64,000 nucleotides of DNA from DATIRA01 sp963766505 (GTDB taxonomy: Bacteria; Pseudomonadota; Gammaproteobacteria; Steroidobacterales; Steroidobacteraceae). The position numbers were made by a program, and so were the translations under genes. Location: assembly GCA_963766505.1 (NCBI GenBank), contig CAVYAL010000004.1, positions 186,001 through 250,000 of the forward strand. Direction: 5' to 3'. The notes beneath the pieces were generated by a model, which worked only from the letters and a program-made list of their open reading frames with translations, did not search any database and was not told the origin of the DNA. This document shows, one piece after another, positions 16,965-25,392 of this stretch. Within the stretch, counting starts at the first letter, position 1. Each line of letters begins with the position of its first letter.

Positions 16965-18875
16965 ATGTCAGTTCCAGCGCTCTATCCCCTGCTCTCGCGC
17001 ATCGACTCCCCGACCGACCTGCGCCGCCTGCCGCCCGACCAGCTCGGTGCGGTTGCGGCCGAACTGCGCGAGTTCCTGATCCAGACCGTGAGCCAGATGG
17101 GCGGGCACTTCGCTGCCGGGCTCGGCACCGTCGAACTCACCGTCGCGCTGCATTATGTCTATGACACGCCCCACGACCGGCTGGTCTGGGACGTCGGTCA
17201 CCAGGCCTACCCCCACAAGGTGCTGACGGGCCGGCGTGACCGCCTGCGCACGATAAAGCACAAGGGGGGGCTGGCACCGTTCCCGAGTCCCGCCGAGAGC
17301 GAATACGACACCTTCGGTGTCGGCCATTCGAGCACCGCCATCAGCGCTGGCCTCGGGATGGCGCTCGCCGCGGCCCGTGCCGGCGTGCACCGGCGGGTGG
17401 TTGCCGTGGTCGGCGACGGCGCGATCAGCGGCGGCCAGGCCTTCGAAGCGCTGAACCACGCGGGCTCTCTCGACCTCGACATGCTGGTCGTGCTGAACGA
17501 CAACGACATGTCGATCTCGGAGAACGTCGGGGCCATGTCCCGGTACCTCGCGCGGATACTCTCCGGCAAGACCTATGCGGCGCTGCGCGAAGGCGGCAAG
17601 AAGATCCTGCGCAGCATGCCGACGGTCTGGGAACTCGCGCGGCGCTCGGAGGAGCACGTCAAGGGCATGGTGCTGCCGGGCACGATGTTCGAGGAACTCG
17701 GCTTCAACTACATCGGGCCGATCGACGGCCACGACCTCGACGCGCTGGTCAAGACGCTGACGAACCTCCGCGACCTGCCCGGGCCGCAGTTCCTGCACAT
17801 CGTCACGCGCAAGGGCAAAGGTTACGCTCCCGCCGAGGCGGACCCGATCAAGTGGCACGGGCCGGGTCCCTTCGATCCGCTGAGCGGGACGATCTACGGC
17901 GAGAAGGCGAGCGGCCCCAGCTACTCGCAGGTCTTCGGCCAGTGGCTCTGCGACATCGCAGAGCAGGACCCGCGCGTGATCGGCATCACGCCGGCGATGC
18001 GTGAAGGCTCCGGGCTGGTGGAGTTCTCACGGCGCTTCCCCGAGCGTTACTGCGACGTCGCGATCGCCGAGCAGCATGCGGTCAGCCTCGCTGCGGGCCT
18101 CGCCTGCGAGGGTGCACGGCCGGTCGTCGCGATCTACTCGACCTTCCTGCAGCGAGGCTACGACCAGCTGATCCACGACGTCGCGCTGCAGAACCTGCCG
18201 GTGGTCTTCGCGATCGACCGCGGCGGCCTCGTCGGCGGCGACGGCGCGACGCACCAGGGAGCCTTCGACCTCACGTTCCTGCGCTGCATACCGAACATGG
18301 TCGTGATGGCCCCGGCGGACGAGAACGAATGCCGCCAGATGCTCTACACGGGCATGACGCTGGACGGCCCGTCGGCGGTGCGCTACCCGCGAGGCCAGGG
18401 TCCCGGCGTGCGCATAGAGCAGGAGATGCGCGCGCTCCCGGTCGGACGAGCCGAACTGCGTCGCGAGGGAGGCTCCGGGCTGCTGCTGCTCGCCTTCGGC
18501 ACGATGGTCGCTCCGTGCGAGCCGATCGCGGAGCGCCTCGACGCGACGCTGGTGAACATGCGCTTCGTCAAGCCGCTGGACGAGGAACTGCTGCTCGAAC
18601 TGGCCCGCAGGCATTCCTGCATCGTGACGCTCGAGGAGAACGTCGTGGCAGGCGGGGCCGGAAGCGCCGTCAGCGAGTGCCTGGCCGCGCACGGCGTCAC
18701 ACTGGCCGTACACCACGTCGGCATTCCCGACCGCTTCATCGAGCACGGCTCGCGCGAGGACTGTCTCGTGCTCGCCGGGCTGGACGCGGCGAATCTCGAA
18801 CGCTCCGTCACGCGCGCATGGGTCGAGCATGCCCGGCTGCGCGCGGTCCCTGGCGGTCGCCAGACGGCGGTCTAG
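16965..18875 (+). CDS. dxs: 1-deoxy-D-xylulose-5-phosphate synthase
   Basis: Dxs is the thiamine-diphosphate enzyme that joins pyruvate and glyceraldehyde 3-phosphate, the first step of the MEP isoprenoid pathway. ATG at 16965 gives 636 residues, a normal length; a GTG at 16944 is also in frame. The ThDP-binding motif GDGAISGGQAFEALNHA with a downstream NDN is visible, as are WDVGHQAYPHK and the transketolase-like central and C-terminal domains (AIAEQHAVSLAAGLA). dxr in the same window codes for the next enzyme. folE2 follows after about 75 bases on the same strand. Confidence 0.96.
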   Translation: MSVPALYPLLSRIDSPTDLRRLPPDQLGAVAAELREFLIQTVSQMGGHFAAGLGTVELTVALHYVYDTPHDRLVWDVGHQAYPHKVLTGRRDRLRTIKHKGGLAPFPSPAESEYDTFGVGHSSTAISAGLGMALAAARAGVHRRVVAVVGDGAISGGQAFEALNHAGSLDLDMLVVLNDNDMSISENVGAMSRYLARILSGKTYAALREGGKKILRSMPTVWELARRSEEHVKGMVLPGTMFEELGFNYIGPIDGHDLDALVKTLTNLRDLPGPQFLHIVTRKGKGYAPAEADPIKWHGPGPFDPLSGTIYGEKASGPSYSQVFGQWLCDIAEQDPRVIGITPAMREGSGLVEFSRRFPERYCDVAIAEQHAVSLAAGLACEGARPVVAIYSTFLQRGYDQLIHDVALQNLPVVFAIDRGGLVGGDGATHQGAFDLTFLRCIPNMVVMAPADENECRQMLYTGMTLDGPSAVRYPRGQGPGVRIEQEMRALPVGRAELRREGGSGLLLLAFGTMVAPCEPIAERLDATLVNMRFVKPLDEELLLELARRHSCIVTLEENVVAGGAGSAVSECLAAHGVTLAVHHVGIPDRFIEHGSREDCLVLAGLDAANLERSVTRAWVEHARLRAVPGGRQTAV

Positions 18876-18950
18876 CCGGCCACTCATGCTCCCGGCCCAC
18901 CCGGCCCGGCGCTCGAGGCGACGGGAAATCCACAGGGCCCGCAGGTCCGA

Positions 18951-19817
18951 ATGAACGACATCACCAAACGAGAAGATCGCAAGATGAGCAGCAGTGCACA
19001 GGTCGTCCGCGGCGCCGGCAGCGTCACCTCGATCGAGGACGTGCAGGGTCGCGCGGACTCGCGCCGCATCCCGATCAACAAGGTCGGGGTCAAGGACATC
19101 TTTCACCCCGTGCGGGTGCGCGATCGCTCGGGAGGCGAGCAGCACACGGTCGCGAAGTTCGACATGTACGTCGCGCTGCCGCAGCACTTCAAGGGCACGC
19201 ACATGTCGCGCTTCGTCGAGGTGCTGCACCAGCACGAGCGCGAGGTGTCGGTCGAGTCGTTCCGGCAGATGCTCGCAGAGATGACCGAGCGCCTGGACGC
19301 TACCTCGGGGCACATCGAGATGCGCTTCCCCTATTTCGTCATGAAGCACGCCCCGGTCACGGGCGTGGCGAGCCTGGTGAACTACGAGGCCGCGCTGATC
19401 GGCGAGATTCACGACGGCGTGGAGCAGATGTGGATCCGCGTCCAGGTCGCCGCGACCAGCCTGTGCCCCTGCTCGAAGCGGATCTCGGACTACGGCGCCC
19501 ACAACCAGCGCTCGCACATCACGATCACCGCGCGCGTCCGCGAGCACATCTGGATCGAGGAGCTGATCGACGTCGCCGAGCAGGAGGCCTCCTGCGAGGT
19601 GTTCGGGATCCTGAAGCGGCCGGACGAGAAGTTCGTGACCGAGCGGGCCTACGACAACCCGAAGTTCGTCGAGGACATCGTGCGCGACGTCGCATTGCGG
19701 CTGAACGAGGACGAGCGCGTCCGCGCCTACACGGTGGCGGCCGAGAACTTCGAGTCGATCCACAATCACTCGGCCTACGCGCTGATCGAGCGCGACAAGG
19801 ATGCGGTCGACGGCTGA
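18951..19817 (+). CDS. folE2: GTP cyclohydrolase FolE2 (type IB)
   Basis: FolE2 makes 7,8-dihydroneopterin triphosphate from GTP for folate and queuosine-related pathways. It is the metal-flexible alternative to zinc-dependent FolE. The 288-residue product has the family residues around SLCPCSKRISDYGAHNQR, with the conserved cysteine, and FEVLHQHE- and ESIHNHSAY-type segments. MNDITKRED at 18951 and MSSSAQ at 18984 are both possible starts. FolE2 is often made under zinc limitation, but no Zur box is evident here and the gene may be the only GTP cyclohydrolase I. It converges with the kinase gene. Confidence 0.92.
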   Translation: MNDITKREDRKMSSSAQVVRGAGSVTSIEDVQGRADSRRIPINKVGVKDIFHPVRVRDRSGGEQHTVAKFDMYVALPQHFKGTHMSRFVEVLHQHEREVSVESFRQMLAEMTERLDATSGHIEMRFPYFVMKHAPVTGVASLVNYEAALIGEIHDGVEQMWIRVQVAATSLCPCSKRISDYGAHNQRSHITITARVREHIWIEELIDVAEQEASCEVFGILKRPDEKFVTERAYDNPKFVEDIVRDVALRLNEDERVRAYTVAAENFESIHNHSAYALIERDKDAVDG

Positions 19818-19843
19818 GCGGGAGCGGCCCGGCGGGTCCCGAC

Positions 19844-21181
19844 TCAGGCGTCCGGCGAGCGCGAGTGCTCGCCGCGCTGCAGGCGCCCGATCAGTTCCCT
19901 CAGGAACACCTTGTGGAAGCGCAGCTGGCAGGACACCGAAGCCTGCTCCAGCAGCGTCGCGGATACCTTCAGCAGCCTGAGCGGCTCCTCTGCCTCGATC
20001 ACCGTGTCGCGCCGCGACCCTTCCGCGAATGCAGCCTCGCCGAAGCAGCCGCCCGCCTCGACCCGGCCGATCAGCTCGCCCGCGCGCCGCACGCAGACAC
20101 GACCGGCCACGACGATGTAGAAGCGATCGTCGGTGTCGCCGGGCCGCAGCACGGCCTCGCCGGGCGCGCAGTCCATGTTGCAGCCTGCCTGCATGACCTC
20201 GCGGATCTCGCCGTGGGAGAAGTCGTGGAAGAACCGCAGCCGCCGCAGCACTGCGAACTGCTCTTCGTCGTCGATCTGCTGCTGCGCCGCGCGCAGCCGC
20301 TGGTGCACGCGCGTCAGGTCCGCGGCCAGTTCGGCGCCGTTGCGATAGCGACGGCCCGGGTCGCGCTCGAGCGCCCGCATCACCACCGCCTCGAGATCCT
20401 CCGGGATCTCCTCGCGAACGGATCGAAGCGGCTCCGGCGACCCCTGGACGACCTGCTTGAGGAGCTTGCCCAGCGCCCCGGCACGGAACGGCCGCTGACC
20501 GCAGAGCATCTCGTAGGTGACGGCACCGACCGAATACAGGTCAGAGCGCGAGTCCAGCTCGAGTCCCTGCACCTGCTCCGGTGACATGTACGCAGGACTG
20601 CCCGCGACGCCCTCGAGCCTCGAGATGTCGGAATCGGCCACCAGCGCGATGCCGAAATCGACGATCCGCACGTCGCCGTCCTGCGTGAGCAGGATGTTCG
20701 AGGGCTTGATGTCGCGGTGCACGACGCCCCTCGCATGCGCGTAGTGCAGTGCTTTCGACACCTTGTAGATGATCCCCACGACGCGTTCGACCGGCAGCAG
20801 GTTGCCTTCCCGGCAGTAGGCCGAGAGCGTGCGCGCACCGTGGATGTGCTCGGTGACGACGTAGCGCCGCCCTGCCTCCTCCCCGGCGTCGAAGATCGGC
20901 ACGATGTTCGGGTGCTGCAGCCGGCCCGCCATGTTCGCCTCGCGCAGGAACATGCGGCGCACGTTACGGCCCTCCGCGTCGTCGCTGGCCGTCGCGTGAT
21001 AGAGCTTGATCGCGACGTCGCGGCCGTAGAACGGGTCGTGGGAAAGATAGACGACGCCGGTGCTGCCTCGCCCGACCTCGTGGACGACGTAATACTTGCC
21101 GATCCGCTCCGGCGCCGAGTTGGTCGGCGGGGACGCGGGTTGCGTAAGGATCTGGTGGGCGGCGTTCTCGGTTTCCGTCAC
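19844..21181 (-). CDS. Ser/Thr protein kinase with cNMP-binding-like domain
   Basis: The 445-residue product joins a Hanks-type kinase (about 29-295) to a cyclic-nucleotide-binding-like domain (about 312-435). The kinase has the glycine loop GRGSTG (38-43), VAIK Lys59, HRD Asp157, DFG (175-177) and a SPE motif, so it looks active. The C-terminal domain has FGE (380-382) and Arg390-Arg391 of a phosphate cassette, but Asp392 where an Ala or Thr is usual. No membrane segment is seen, so it is probably cytoplasmic. The GTG start overlaps the pgpA stop by GTGA. Substrate and ligand are unknown; cAMP or another nucleotide is only inferred. Confidence 0.85.
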   Translation of the reverse strand: MTETENAAHQILTQPASPPTNSAPERIGKYYVVHEVGRGSTGVVYLSHDPFYGRDVAIKLYHATASDDAEGRNVRRMFLREANMAGRLQHPNIVPIFDAGEEAGRRYVVTEHIHGARTLSAYCREGNLLPVERVVGIIYKVSKALHYAHARGVVHRDIKPSNILLTQDGDVRIVDFGIALVADSDISRLEGVAGSPAYMSPEQVQGLELDSRSDLYSVGAVTYEMLCGQRPFRAGALGKLLKQVVQGSPEPLRSVREEIPEDLEAVVMRALERDPGRRYRNGAELAADLTRVHQRLRAAQQQIDDEEQFAVLRRLRFFHDFSHGEIREVMQAGCNMDCAPGEAVLRPGDTDDRFYIVVAGRVCVRRAGELIGRVEAGGCFGEAAFAEGSRRDTVIEAEEPLRLLKVSATLLEQASVSCQLRFHKVFLRELIGRLQRGEHSRSPDA

Positions 21182-21681
21182 GTTGTGGCGCGAACCAGCA
21201 TCAGCACGACTGCGGCCATGATTGCGGCCAGGACGTCGTCGAGCATAATTCCCGCCCCGCCGCGCATTCCGTGATCGATCTCGCGGATCGGCCAGGGCTT
21301 GGCGATGTCGAACAGGCGGAACAGCACGAATGCGAGCGGCGCCCCCCACCACTGCGGCGGCACCGCCAGCATCGTGATCATCATCCCCGCGACCTCGTCC
21401 CAGACGATGGCCGGGTGGTCGTGCACGCCGAGGCGGCGCGCGCTCTCGCCGCAGATCCAGAAGCCGGCGACCGTCACCGCCAGCGTCAGTGCGGGCAGCA
21501 CCGCAGCGCCGAGCGGCGCAGCGGCCAGCGCGATCGCGAGCCCGACCAGCGATCCGAACGTACCGGGCGCAAACGGGGCGAGTCCCGCACCGAAGCCCAG
21601 CGCCAGCAGGTGCACCGGCTCGGCGAGGTGCCTCAACGTCGGCCGGCTCGGGCCACCGGCTTGCTCAGGCGAAGTGGTCAT
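21178..21681 (-). CDS. pgpA: Phosphatidylglycerophosphatase A
   Basis: PgpA dephosphorylates phosphatidylglycerophosphate to phosphatidylglycerol at the inner membrane. The 167-residue product has several hydrophobic helices and the family segments APGTFGSL, VWDEVAGMMI and RLFDIAKPWPI. It overlaps the end of thiL by 17 bases and the start of the kinase by four. In E. coli the order thiL-pgpA is the same. CdsA, which makes the CDP-diacylglycerol precursor, is encoded in the same window. Confidence 0.95.
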   Translation of the reverse strand: MTTSPEQAGGPSRPTLRHLAEPVHLLALGFGAGLAPFAPGTFGSLVGLAIALAAAPLGAAVLPALTLAVTVAGFWICGESARRLGVHDHPAIVWDEVAGMMITMLAVPPQWWGAPLAFVLFRLFDIAKPWPIREIDHGMRGGAGIMLDDVLAAIMAAVVLMLVRATT

Positions 21682-22621
21682 AGCCGCCAGCCGGGATGCT
21701 CACAGCCTTGCCGCCACGCAGGCAGCTCACTCCCCGCCCGTCTCCGATGCTGCCGATGCGATGCACGCCGCAACTCTCAGCCAGGCTGCGCAACTGCTCT
21801 GCCGACGCGCTGCCGGGCGGCAACGTGAACAGCAGCTCGTAGTCGTCGCCGCCGTGGAGGATGAACCGCTCCGTCTGCTGCGGCGGGAAGCGCGCCGCCA
21901 GCACCGGCGAGACGGGCAACTGCTCGAGCTCGAGCGTCGCCGACACGCCGCTGGCGTGACAGAGTTTCTGCAGGTCGCCGAGCAGGCCGTCCGAGACATC
22001 CATTGCAGCGCTCGCCAGGCCTCGCAAGGCGCGACCCAGCGCGATGCGCGGCTCGGGGAACAGGAAGCGGCGCACGAGCGGGTCGGCGCCGGCAGAGCCC
22101 GGGTCGCGCTGGAGCAGGTCGAGCCCCGCCGCCGACTCTCCAGGCCAGCCGGAGACGAACAGCTCGTCGCCCGGCCGCGCACCCGAGCGCCGCAGCGCCT
22201 CACCCGGTGGCACGACACCGAGCGCGGTGACGCTCAGCACCAGCGGTCCACGCACCGTATCGCCGCCGACCAGCGCCACGCCGTGCCGGTCCGCCAGCGC
22301 GAGCAGCCCCGTCGCGAAAGGCTCGAGCCAGTCCTCCCGGGCCTCCGGCATGCACAGCGAAAGCAGCGCCCAGGCGGGATCCGCGCCCATCGCCGCCAGG
22401 TCGCTCAGGTTGACCGCGAGACACTGGTGGCCGATCGACTCGGGTGGTGCCCCGCGCGGGAAATGGCGACCCTCGACGAGCGTATCCGTGGCAGCCACCA
22501 GGCACTGCCCGGGCGGCAGCTCGAGCAGCGCCGCATCGTCCCCGACCCCGAGCAGTACGCCCTGGCGCCGCCCCGGTCGGTTGAAGTACCGCTCGATCAG
22601 GTCGAATTCGCCGAGCGACAC
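21665..22621 (-). CDS. thiL: Thiamine-monophosphate kinase
   Basis: ThiL phosphorylates thiamine monophosphate to thiamine diphosphate, the cofactor needed by Dxs. The product is 318 residues from the GTG at 22619-22621 (SLGEFDLIERYF follows), with the family motifs GVGDDAALL, DTLVEGRHF, LAAMGADP and GGDDYELLF. The frame continues upstream through nusB, which is a GC artefact; a TTG at 22636 overlapping the nusB stop (TTGA) is an alternative start. It lies between nusB and pgpA as in E. coli. Confidence 0.94.
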   Translation of the reverse strand: MSLGEFDLIERYFNRPGRRQGVLLGVGDDAALLELPPGQCLVAATDTLVEGRHFPRGAPPESIGHQCLAVNLSDLAAMGADPAWALLSLCMPEAREDWLEPFATGLLALADRHGVALVGGDTVRGPLVLSVTALGVVPPGEALRRSGARPGDELFVSGWPGESAAGLDLLQRDPGSAGADPLVRRFLFPEPRIALGRALRGLASAAMDVSDGLLGDLQKLCHASGVSATLELEQLPVSPVLAARFPPQQTERFILHGGDDYELLFTLPPGSASAEQLRSLAESCGVHRIGSIGDGRGVSCLRGGKAVSIPAGGYDHFA

Positions 22622-22632
22622 GCAGGCCCCGC

Positions 22633-23103
22633 TCAATCGCGCGACGACGGCGCGGACTTCCCGGCGGCCTGCTCGGGCGCGCGCGCGCTGCGGGCCGCGC
22701 GATCGAGCACCGCGTTGACGAACTTGTGTCCCTCGGTCGCCCCGAAGCGCTTGGTGAGCTCGACCCCCTCGTTGATGACGACCCGGTAGGGGATCTCTGG
22801 ACGACGCAGCAGCTCGAAGAGCCCGATCAGCAGCACGGCGTGCTCGACCGGGTCGAGCTGCTGCACCGGCCGGTCGAGCAGCTGCGCGAGCGAATCGTCG
22901 AGCTCGCCCATCCCCTCGAGCACACCGCCGAGCAACTCCTGGAAATAATCCGGGTCGGCCGTCGCGAACTCGTTCTCCGCCGCGTACTGGTTGCGCAACT
23001 CGGCCAGGCTCTGGCCGGTCAACTGGTGCTGGTACAGCGCCTGCATCGCGAGCTTCCGCGACAAGCTGCGCGAGCGCCCGGCAGAGTCGCGTCGACCGGC
23101 CAT
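22633..23103 (-). CDS. nusB: Transcription antitermination protein NusB
   Basis: NusB binds BoxA RNA with NusE (ribosomal protein S10) and helps antitermination in rRNA operons. The 156-residue all-helical product has the ARGININE-rich N-terminus typical of the family and the signatures AMQALYQHQLTG and PYRVVINEGVELTKRFG. It sits three bases downstream of ribH, the order seen in E. coli. The C-terminal 20 residues are extended and low in complexity. Confidence 0.94.
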   Translation of the reverse strand: MAGRRDSAGRSRSLSRKLAMQALYQHQLTGQSLAELRNQYAAENEFATADPDYFQELLGGVLEGMGELDDSLAQLLDRPVQQLDPVEHAVLLIGLFELLRRPEIPYRVVINEGVELTKRFGATEGHKFVNAVLDRAARSARAPEQAAGKSAPSSRD

Positions 23104-23106
23104 GCC

Positions 23107-23583
23107 TCAGGTTTCCAGCCGCTTGAGCAGGTTGGCCATCTCCACCGCGCAAAGCGCCGCGTCCGCCCCCTTGTTGCCAGCCTTGGTGCCCGAACGCTCG
23201 ATGGCCTGTTCGATCGTCTCGGTCGTCAGCACGCCGAAGGCGACCGGTACGCCCGACTCCTCCGAGGCCCGCGCCAGTCCGGCTGCGCACTGTCCCGCCA
23301 CGTAATCGAAGTGCGGGGTCGCGCCGCGTATCACCGCGCCGAGCGCGACGATCGCGTCCGGCCGCCGGCTCGCCGCGACCTTGCGCACCGCGAACGGCAG
23401 GTCGAAGGCGCCCGGCACCCGGACGAGCTCGATCTGCTTCTCGCTCGCACCGTGCCTGAGCAGCGCGTCGACGGCGCCTCGGACGAGGCCCTCGACGATG
23501 GTCTCGTTGAAACGCGCGGCGACGATGGCGATGCGCAGGTCGCGCACCAGCAGGTCGCCTCCGAGGCTGCGGATGTTGTCCAT
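23107..23583 (-). CDS. ribH: 6,7-dimethyl-8-ribityllumazine synthase
   Basis: RibH condenses 5-amino-6-ribitylaminouracil with dihydroxybutanone phosphate, the penultimate step to riboflavin, as an icosahedral or decameric shell. The 158-residue product has VAARFNE, RVPGAFDLP, LGAVIRGATPHFDYV and GNKGADAA, with the catalytic His in PHFDY. The frame is open upstream into ribBX, but the ATG at 23583 (MDNIRSLGG) is the expected start, 11 bases after the ribBX stop. Confidence 0.95.
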   Translation of the reverse strand: MDNIRSLGGDLLVRDLRIAIVAARFNETIVEGLVRGAVDALLRHGASEKQIELVRVPGAFDLPFAVRKVAASRRPDAIVALGAVIRGATPHFDYVAGQCAAGLARASEESGVPVAFGVLTTETIEQAIERSGTKAGNKGADAALCAVEMANLLKRLET

Positions 23584-23594
23584 GACTGGAGACC

Positions 23595-24704
23595 TCAGGT
23601 GGATTCGTCCACGTATTCGACCACTTCGAGGCCGAACGCGGACAGGCCGTGCATCTGGATGGGCGCGCTCAGCACGCGCATTCGGGACACGCCGAGGTCG
23701 CGCAGTATCTGCGCACCGATGCCGTAGGTCCTCAGGACCCGTGCCCCGATGTGGCGCGGCAGCGGCTCGTGACCGAGCGTGCCGGTGATCCCCTCGACGA
23801 TGTCCCGCGGCGTCTCGTGAGGCCGGAGCAGCACGATCACCCCGGACTTCTCCTTCGAGATGCGCTGCAGCGCGTTGCGCAGCGTCCAGCCGCCGCTCGC
23901 GTCGTGCCTGCCGACGACGTCCCGCAGCGTTTCGACGAGATGCACGCGGACCAGCGGTGCCGCATCGCCCGCGAGTTCGCCTCGCACCAGGGCGAGGTGC
24001 ACGCTGCTGTGCACGTGGTCCTCGTAGCACATCAGCTGGAAGGGCCCGAAGTCGGTCTCGACAGACTGCTCCGCGACGCGCTCGACCGAGCGCTCCTTCT
24101 CGAGCCGGTAGCGGATCAGGTCCGCGATCGTCCCGATCTTCAGGCCGTGCTCGTGCGAGAAGCGCTCGAGATCGCGCCGCCGCGCCATGGTCCCGTCCTC
24201 GTTCAGGATCTCGACGATCACGGCCGCCGGCTCCAGGCCGGCGAGGCGCATCAGGTCGCAGCCTGCCTCGGTGTGGCCGGCGCGCGTCAGCACGCCTCCG
24301 GGCTGCGCCATCAGCGGGAAGATGTGCCCGGGCTGGCGCAGATCCTCCGGGCGGGCCTCGCGCGCGACGGCCGCCTGTATCGTCTGCGCCCGGTCGTGCG
24401 CCGAGATGCCGGTGGTCACCCCCTCCGCCGCCTCGATCGACACGGTGAAGTTCGTGCGGTGGTCGAGGTCGGTCTCGGTGACCATCAGCGGCAAGCGCAG
24501 CTGCCGGCAGCGATCGCGGGTCAGCGTCAGGCAGATCAGGCCCCGGCCGTAGCGGGCCATGAAGTTGATGTCCTCCGGGCGTACGTGCTCGGCGGCCATG
24601 ATCAGGTCGCCTTCGTTCTCCCGCTGCTCGTCATCCATCATCACGACCATCCGGCCATGACGGAGCTCATCGAGGATCTCGTCGATTGAATTAAGGTTAC
24701 TCAT
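23595..24704 (-). CDS. ribB: Dihydroxybutanone-phosphate synthase with inactive RibA-like domain
   Basis: Residues 1-205 form an intact RibB domain (DDEQRENEGD, RTNFTVS, GHIFPL, GHTEAGCDL) that makes 3,4-dihydroxy-2-butanone 4-phosphate from ribulose 5-phosphate. Residues 210-369 align with GTP cyclohydrolase II (FGPFQLMCYED, ALVRGE, GIGAQILRDLGV), but the zinc cysteines of the CLTGD and RCDCG motifs are absent; the segment reads VETLRDVVGRHDASGG. This is the RibBX type, so a separate RibA is required. The first codons are AT-rich and no Shine-Dalgarno precedes the ATG. The length (369) is typical of two-domain RibBA. Confidence 0.93.
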   Translation of the reverse strand: MSNLNSIDEILDELRHGRMVVMMDDEQRENEGDLIMAAEHVRPEDINFMARYGRGLICLTLTRDRCRQLRLPLMVTETDLDHRTNFTVSIEAAEGVTTGISAHDRAQTIQAAVAREARPEDLRQPGHIFPLMAQPGGVLTRAGHTEAGCDLMRLAGLEPAAVIVEILNEDGTMARRRDLERFSHEHGLKIGTIADLIRYRLEKERSVERVAEQSVETDFGPFQLMCYEDHVHSSVHLALVRGELAGDAAPLVRVHLVETLRDVVGRHDASGGWTLRNALQRISKEKSGVIVLLRPHETPRDIVEGITGTLGHEPLPRHIGARVLRTYGIGAQILRDLGVSRMRVLSAPIQMHGLSAFGLEVVEYVDEST

Positions 24705-24798
24705 TCAGAACAATCTACATATTACTGTTTATTATCATTTTTATTCTGGTGTCATTGTCTATTCCGGCGGCGCGCCGACAGTTTAGCAGGGCCCGCGG
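24705..24798 (-). promoter_or_regulatory. AT-rich leader and likely promoter of ribBX
   Basis: Positions 24705-24764 hold 16 G or C in 60 bases by my count, in striking contrast to the flanks. On the minus strand there are several -10-like hexamers (GATAAT at 24731-24736, TAATAT at 24719-24724) but no single convincing -35. No FMN riboswitch core is visible. The segment probably carries a promoter for ribBX-ribH-nusB-thiL-pgpA-kinase. Confidence 0.45.
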
Positions 24799-25392
24799 TC
24801 AGTCATGCGAGCCCAGGCGCTCGAGGTACCTCGCGATGATGTCGACCTCGATGTTGACCGCGGTGCCCGGCTGGTAGTCGCCCAGGATCGTGACCTCGAG
24901 CGTGTGGGGCACGAGGTTGACGTCGAAGCGCGACCCGGAAACGCCGTTGACCGTCAGGCTCACACCGTCGACGCAGACCGAGCCCTTGCGTGCCACGTAT
25001 CTGGCGAGCAGCGCCGGCACCTCGAATTCCACGCGGATCGAGCGGGCATCGTCGCTGCGCCCGACGACCTGACCGACTCCGTCGACGTGACCGGTCACGT
25101 AGTGGCCGCCGAGCGGCTGGCCGGCCAGCAGCGCCTTCTCGAGGTTCACCCGCGTGCCGGGCTGCCAGCGGCCCAGCGTCGTCATCGCCAGTGTCTCGCG
25201 GGAGACGTCGGCGCGGAACGCGTCGGAATCCATGCTGGTGACCGTCAGGCAGACGCCGTTCACGGCAATGCTGTCGCCGGCGCTGACGGACTCGAGCGAC
25301 ATCGACGGAGTCTGCACCTCGATCGTGACGTCGCCCGCCCGCGGTTCGATGGCCCGGACGATGCCGACCGATTGAACGATTCCCGTGAACAT
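24799..25392 (-). CDS. ribE: Riboflavin synthase alpha chain
   Basis: Riboflavin synthase dismutates two lumazine molecules into riboflavin and a pyrimidine. The 197-residue product begins MFTGIVQSVG and shows the expected internal duplication of a lumazine-binding barrel: NGVCLTV and GGHYVTGHVDG in the first half and DGVSLTVN in the second. Its ATG overlaps the ribD stop by one base (TGATG). In the literature this gene is called ribE or ribC depending on species. A longer frame reaching 25464 lacks a conserved start. Confidence 0.94.
   Translation of the reverse strand: MFTGIVQSVGIVRAIEPRAGDVTIEVQTPSMSLESVSAGDSIAVNGVCLTVTSMDSDAFRADVSRETLAMTTLGRWQPGTRVNLEKALLAGQPLGGHYVTGHVDGVGQVVGRSDDARSIRVEFEVPALLARYVARKGSVCVDGVSLTVNGVSGSRFDVNLVPHTLEVTILGDYQPGTAVNIEVDIIARYLERLGSHD

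Noticed and set aside
18329..20584. A 751-residue frame across dxs, folE2 and the kinase.
   Set aside because: It crosses three well-supported genes on both strands and is Arg/Ala-rich noise.
21665..23290. A 541-residue thiL with an N-terminal extension.
   Set aside because: The extension is an out-of-frame reading of nusB and ribH; ThiL is complete from 22621 or 22636.
24705..24798. FMN riboswitch before ribBX.
   Set aside because: The spacer is only about 94 bases, very AT-rich, and lacks the conserved RFN core.
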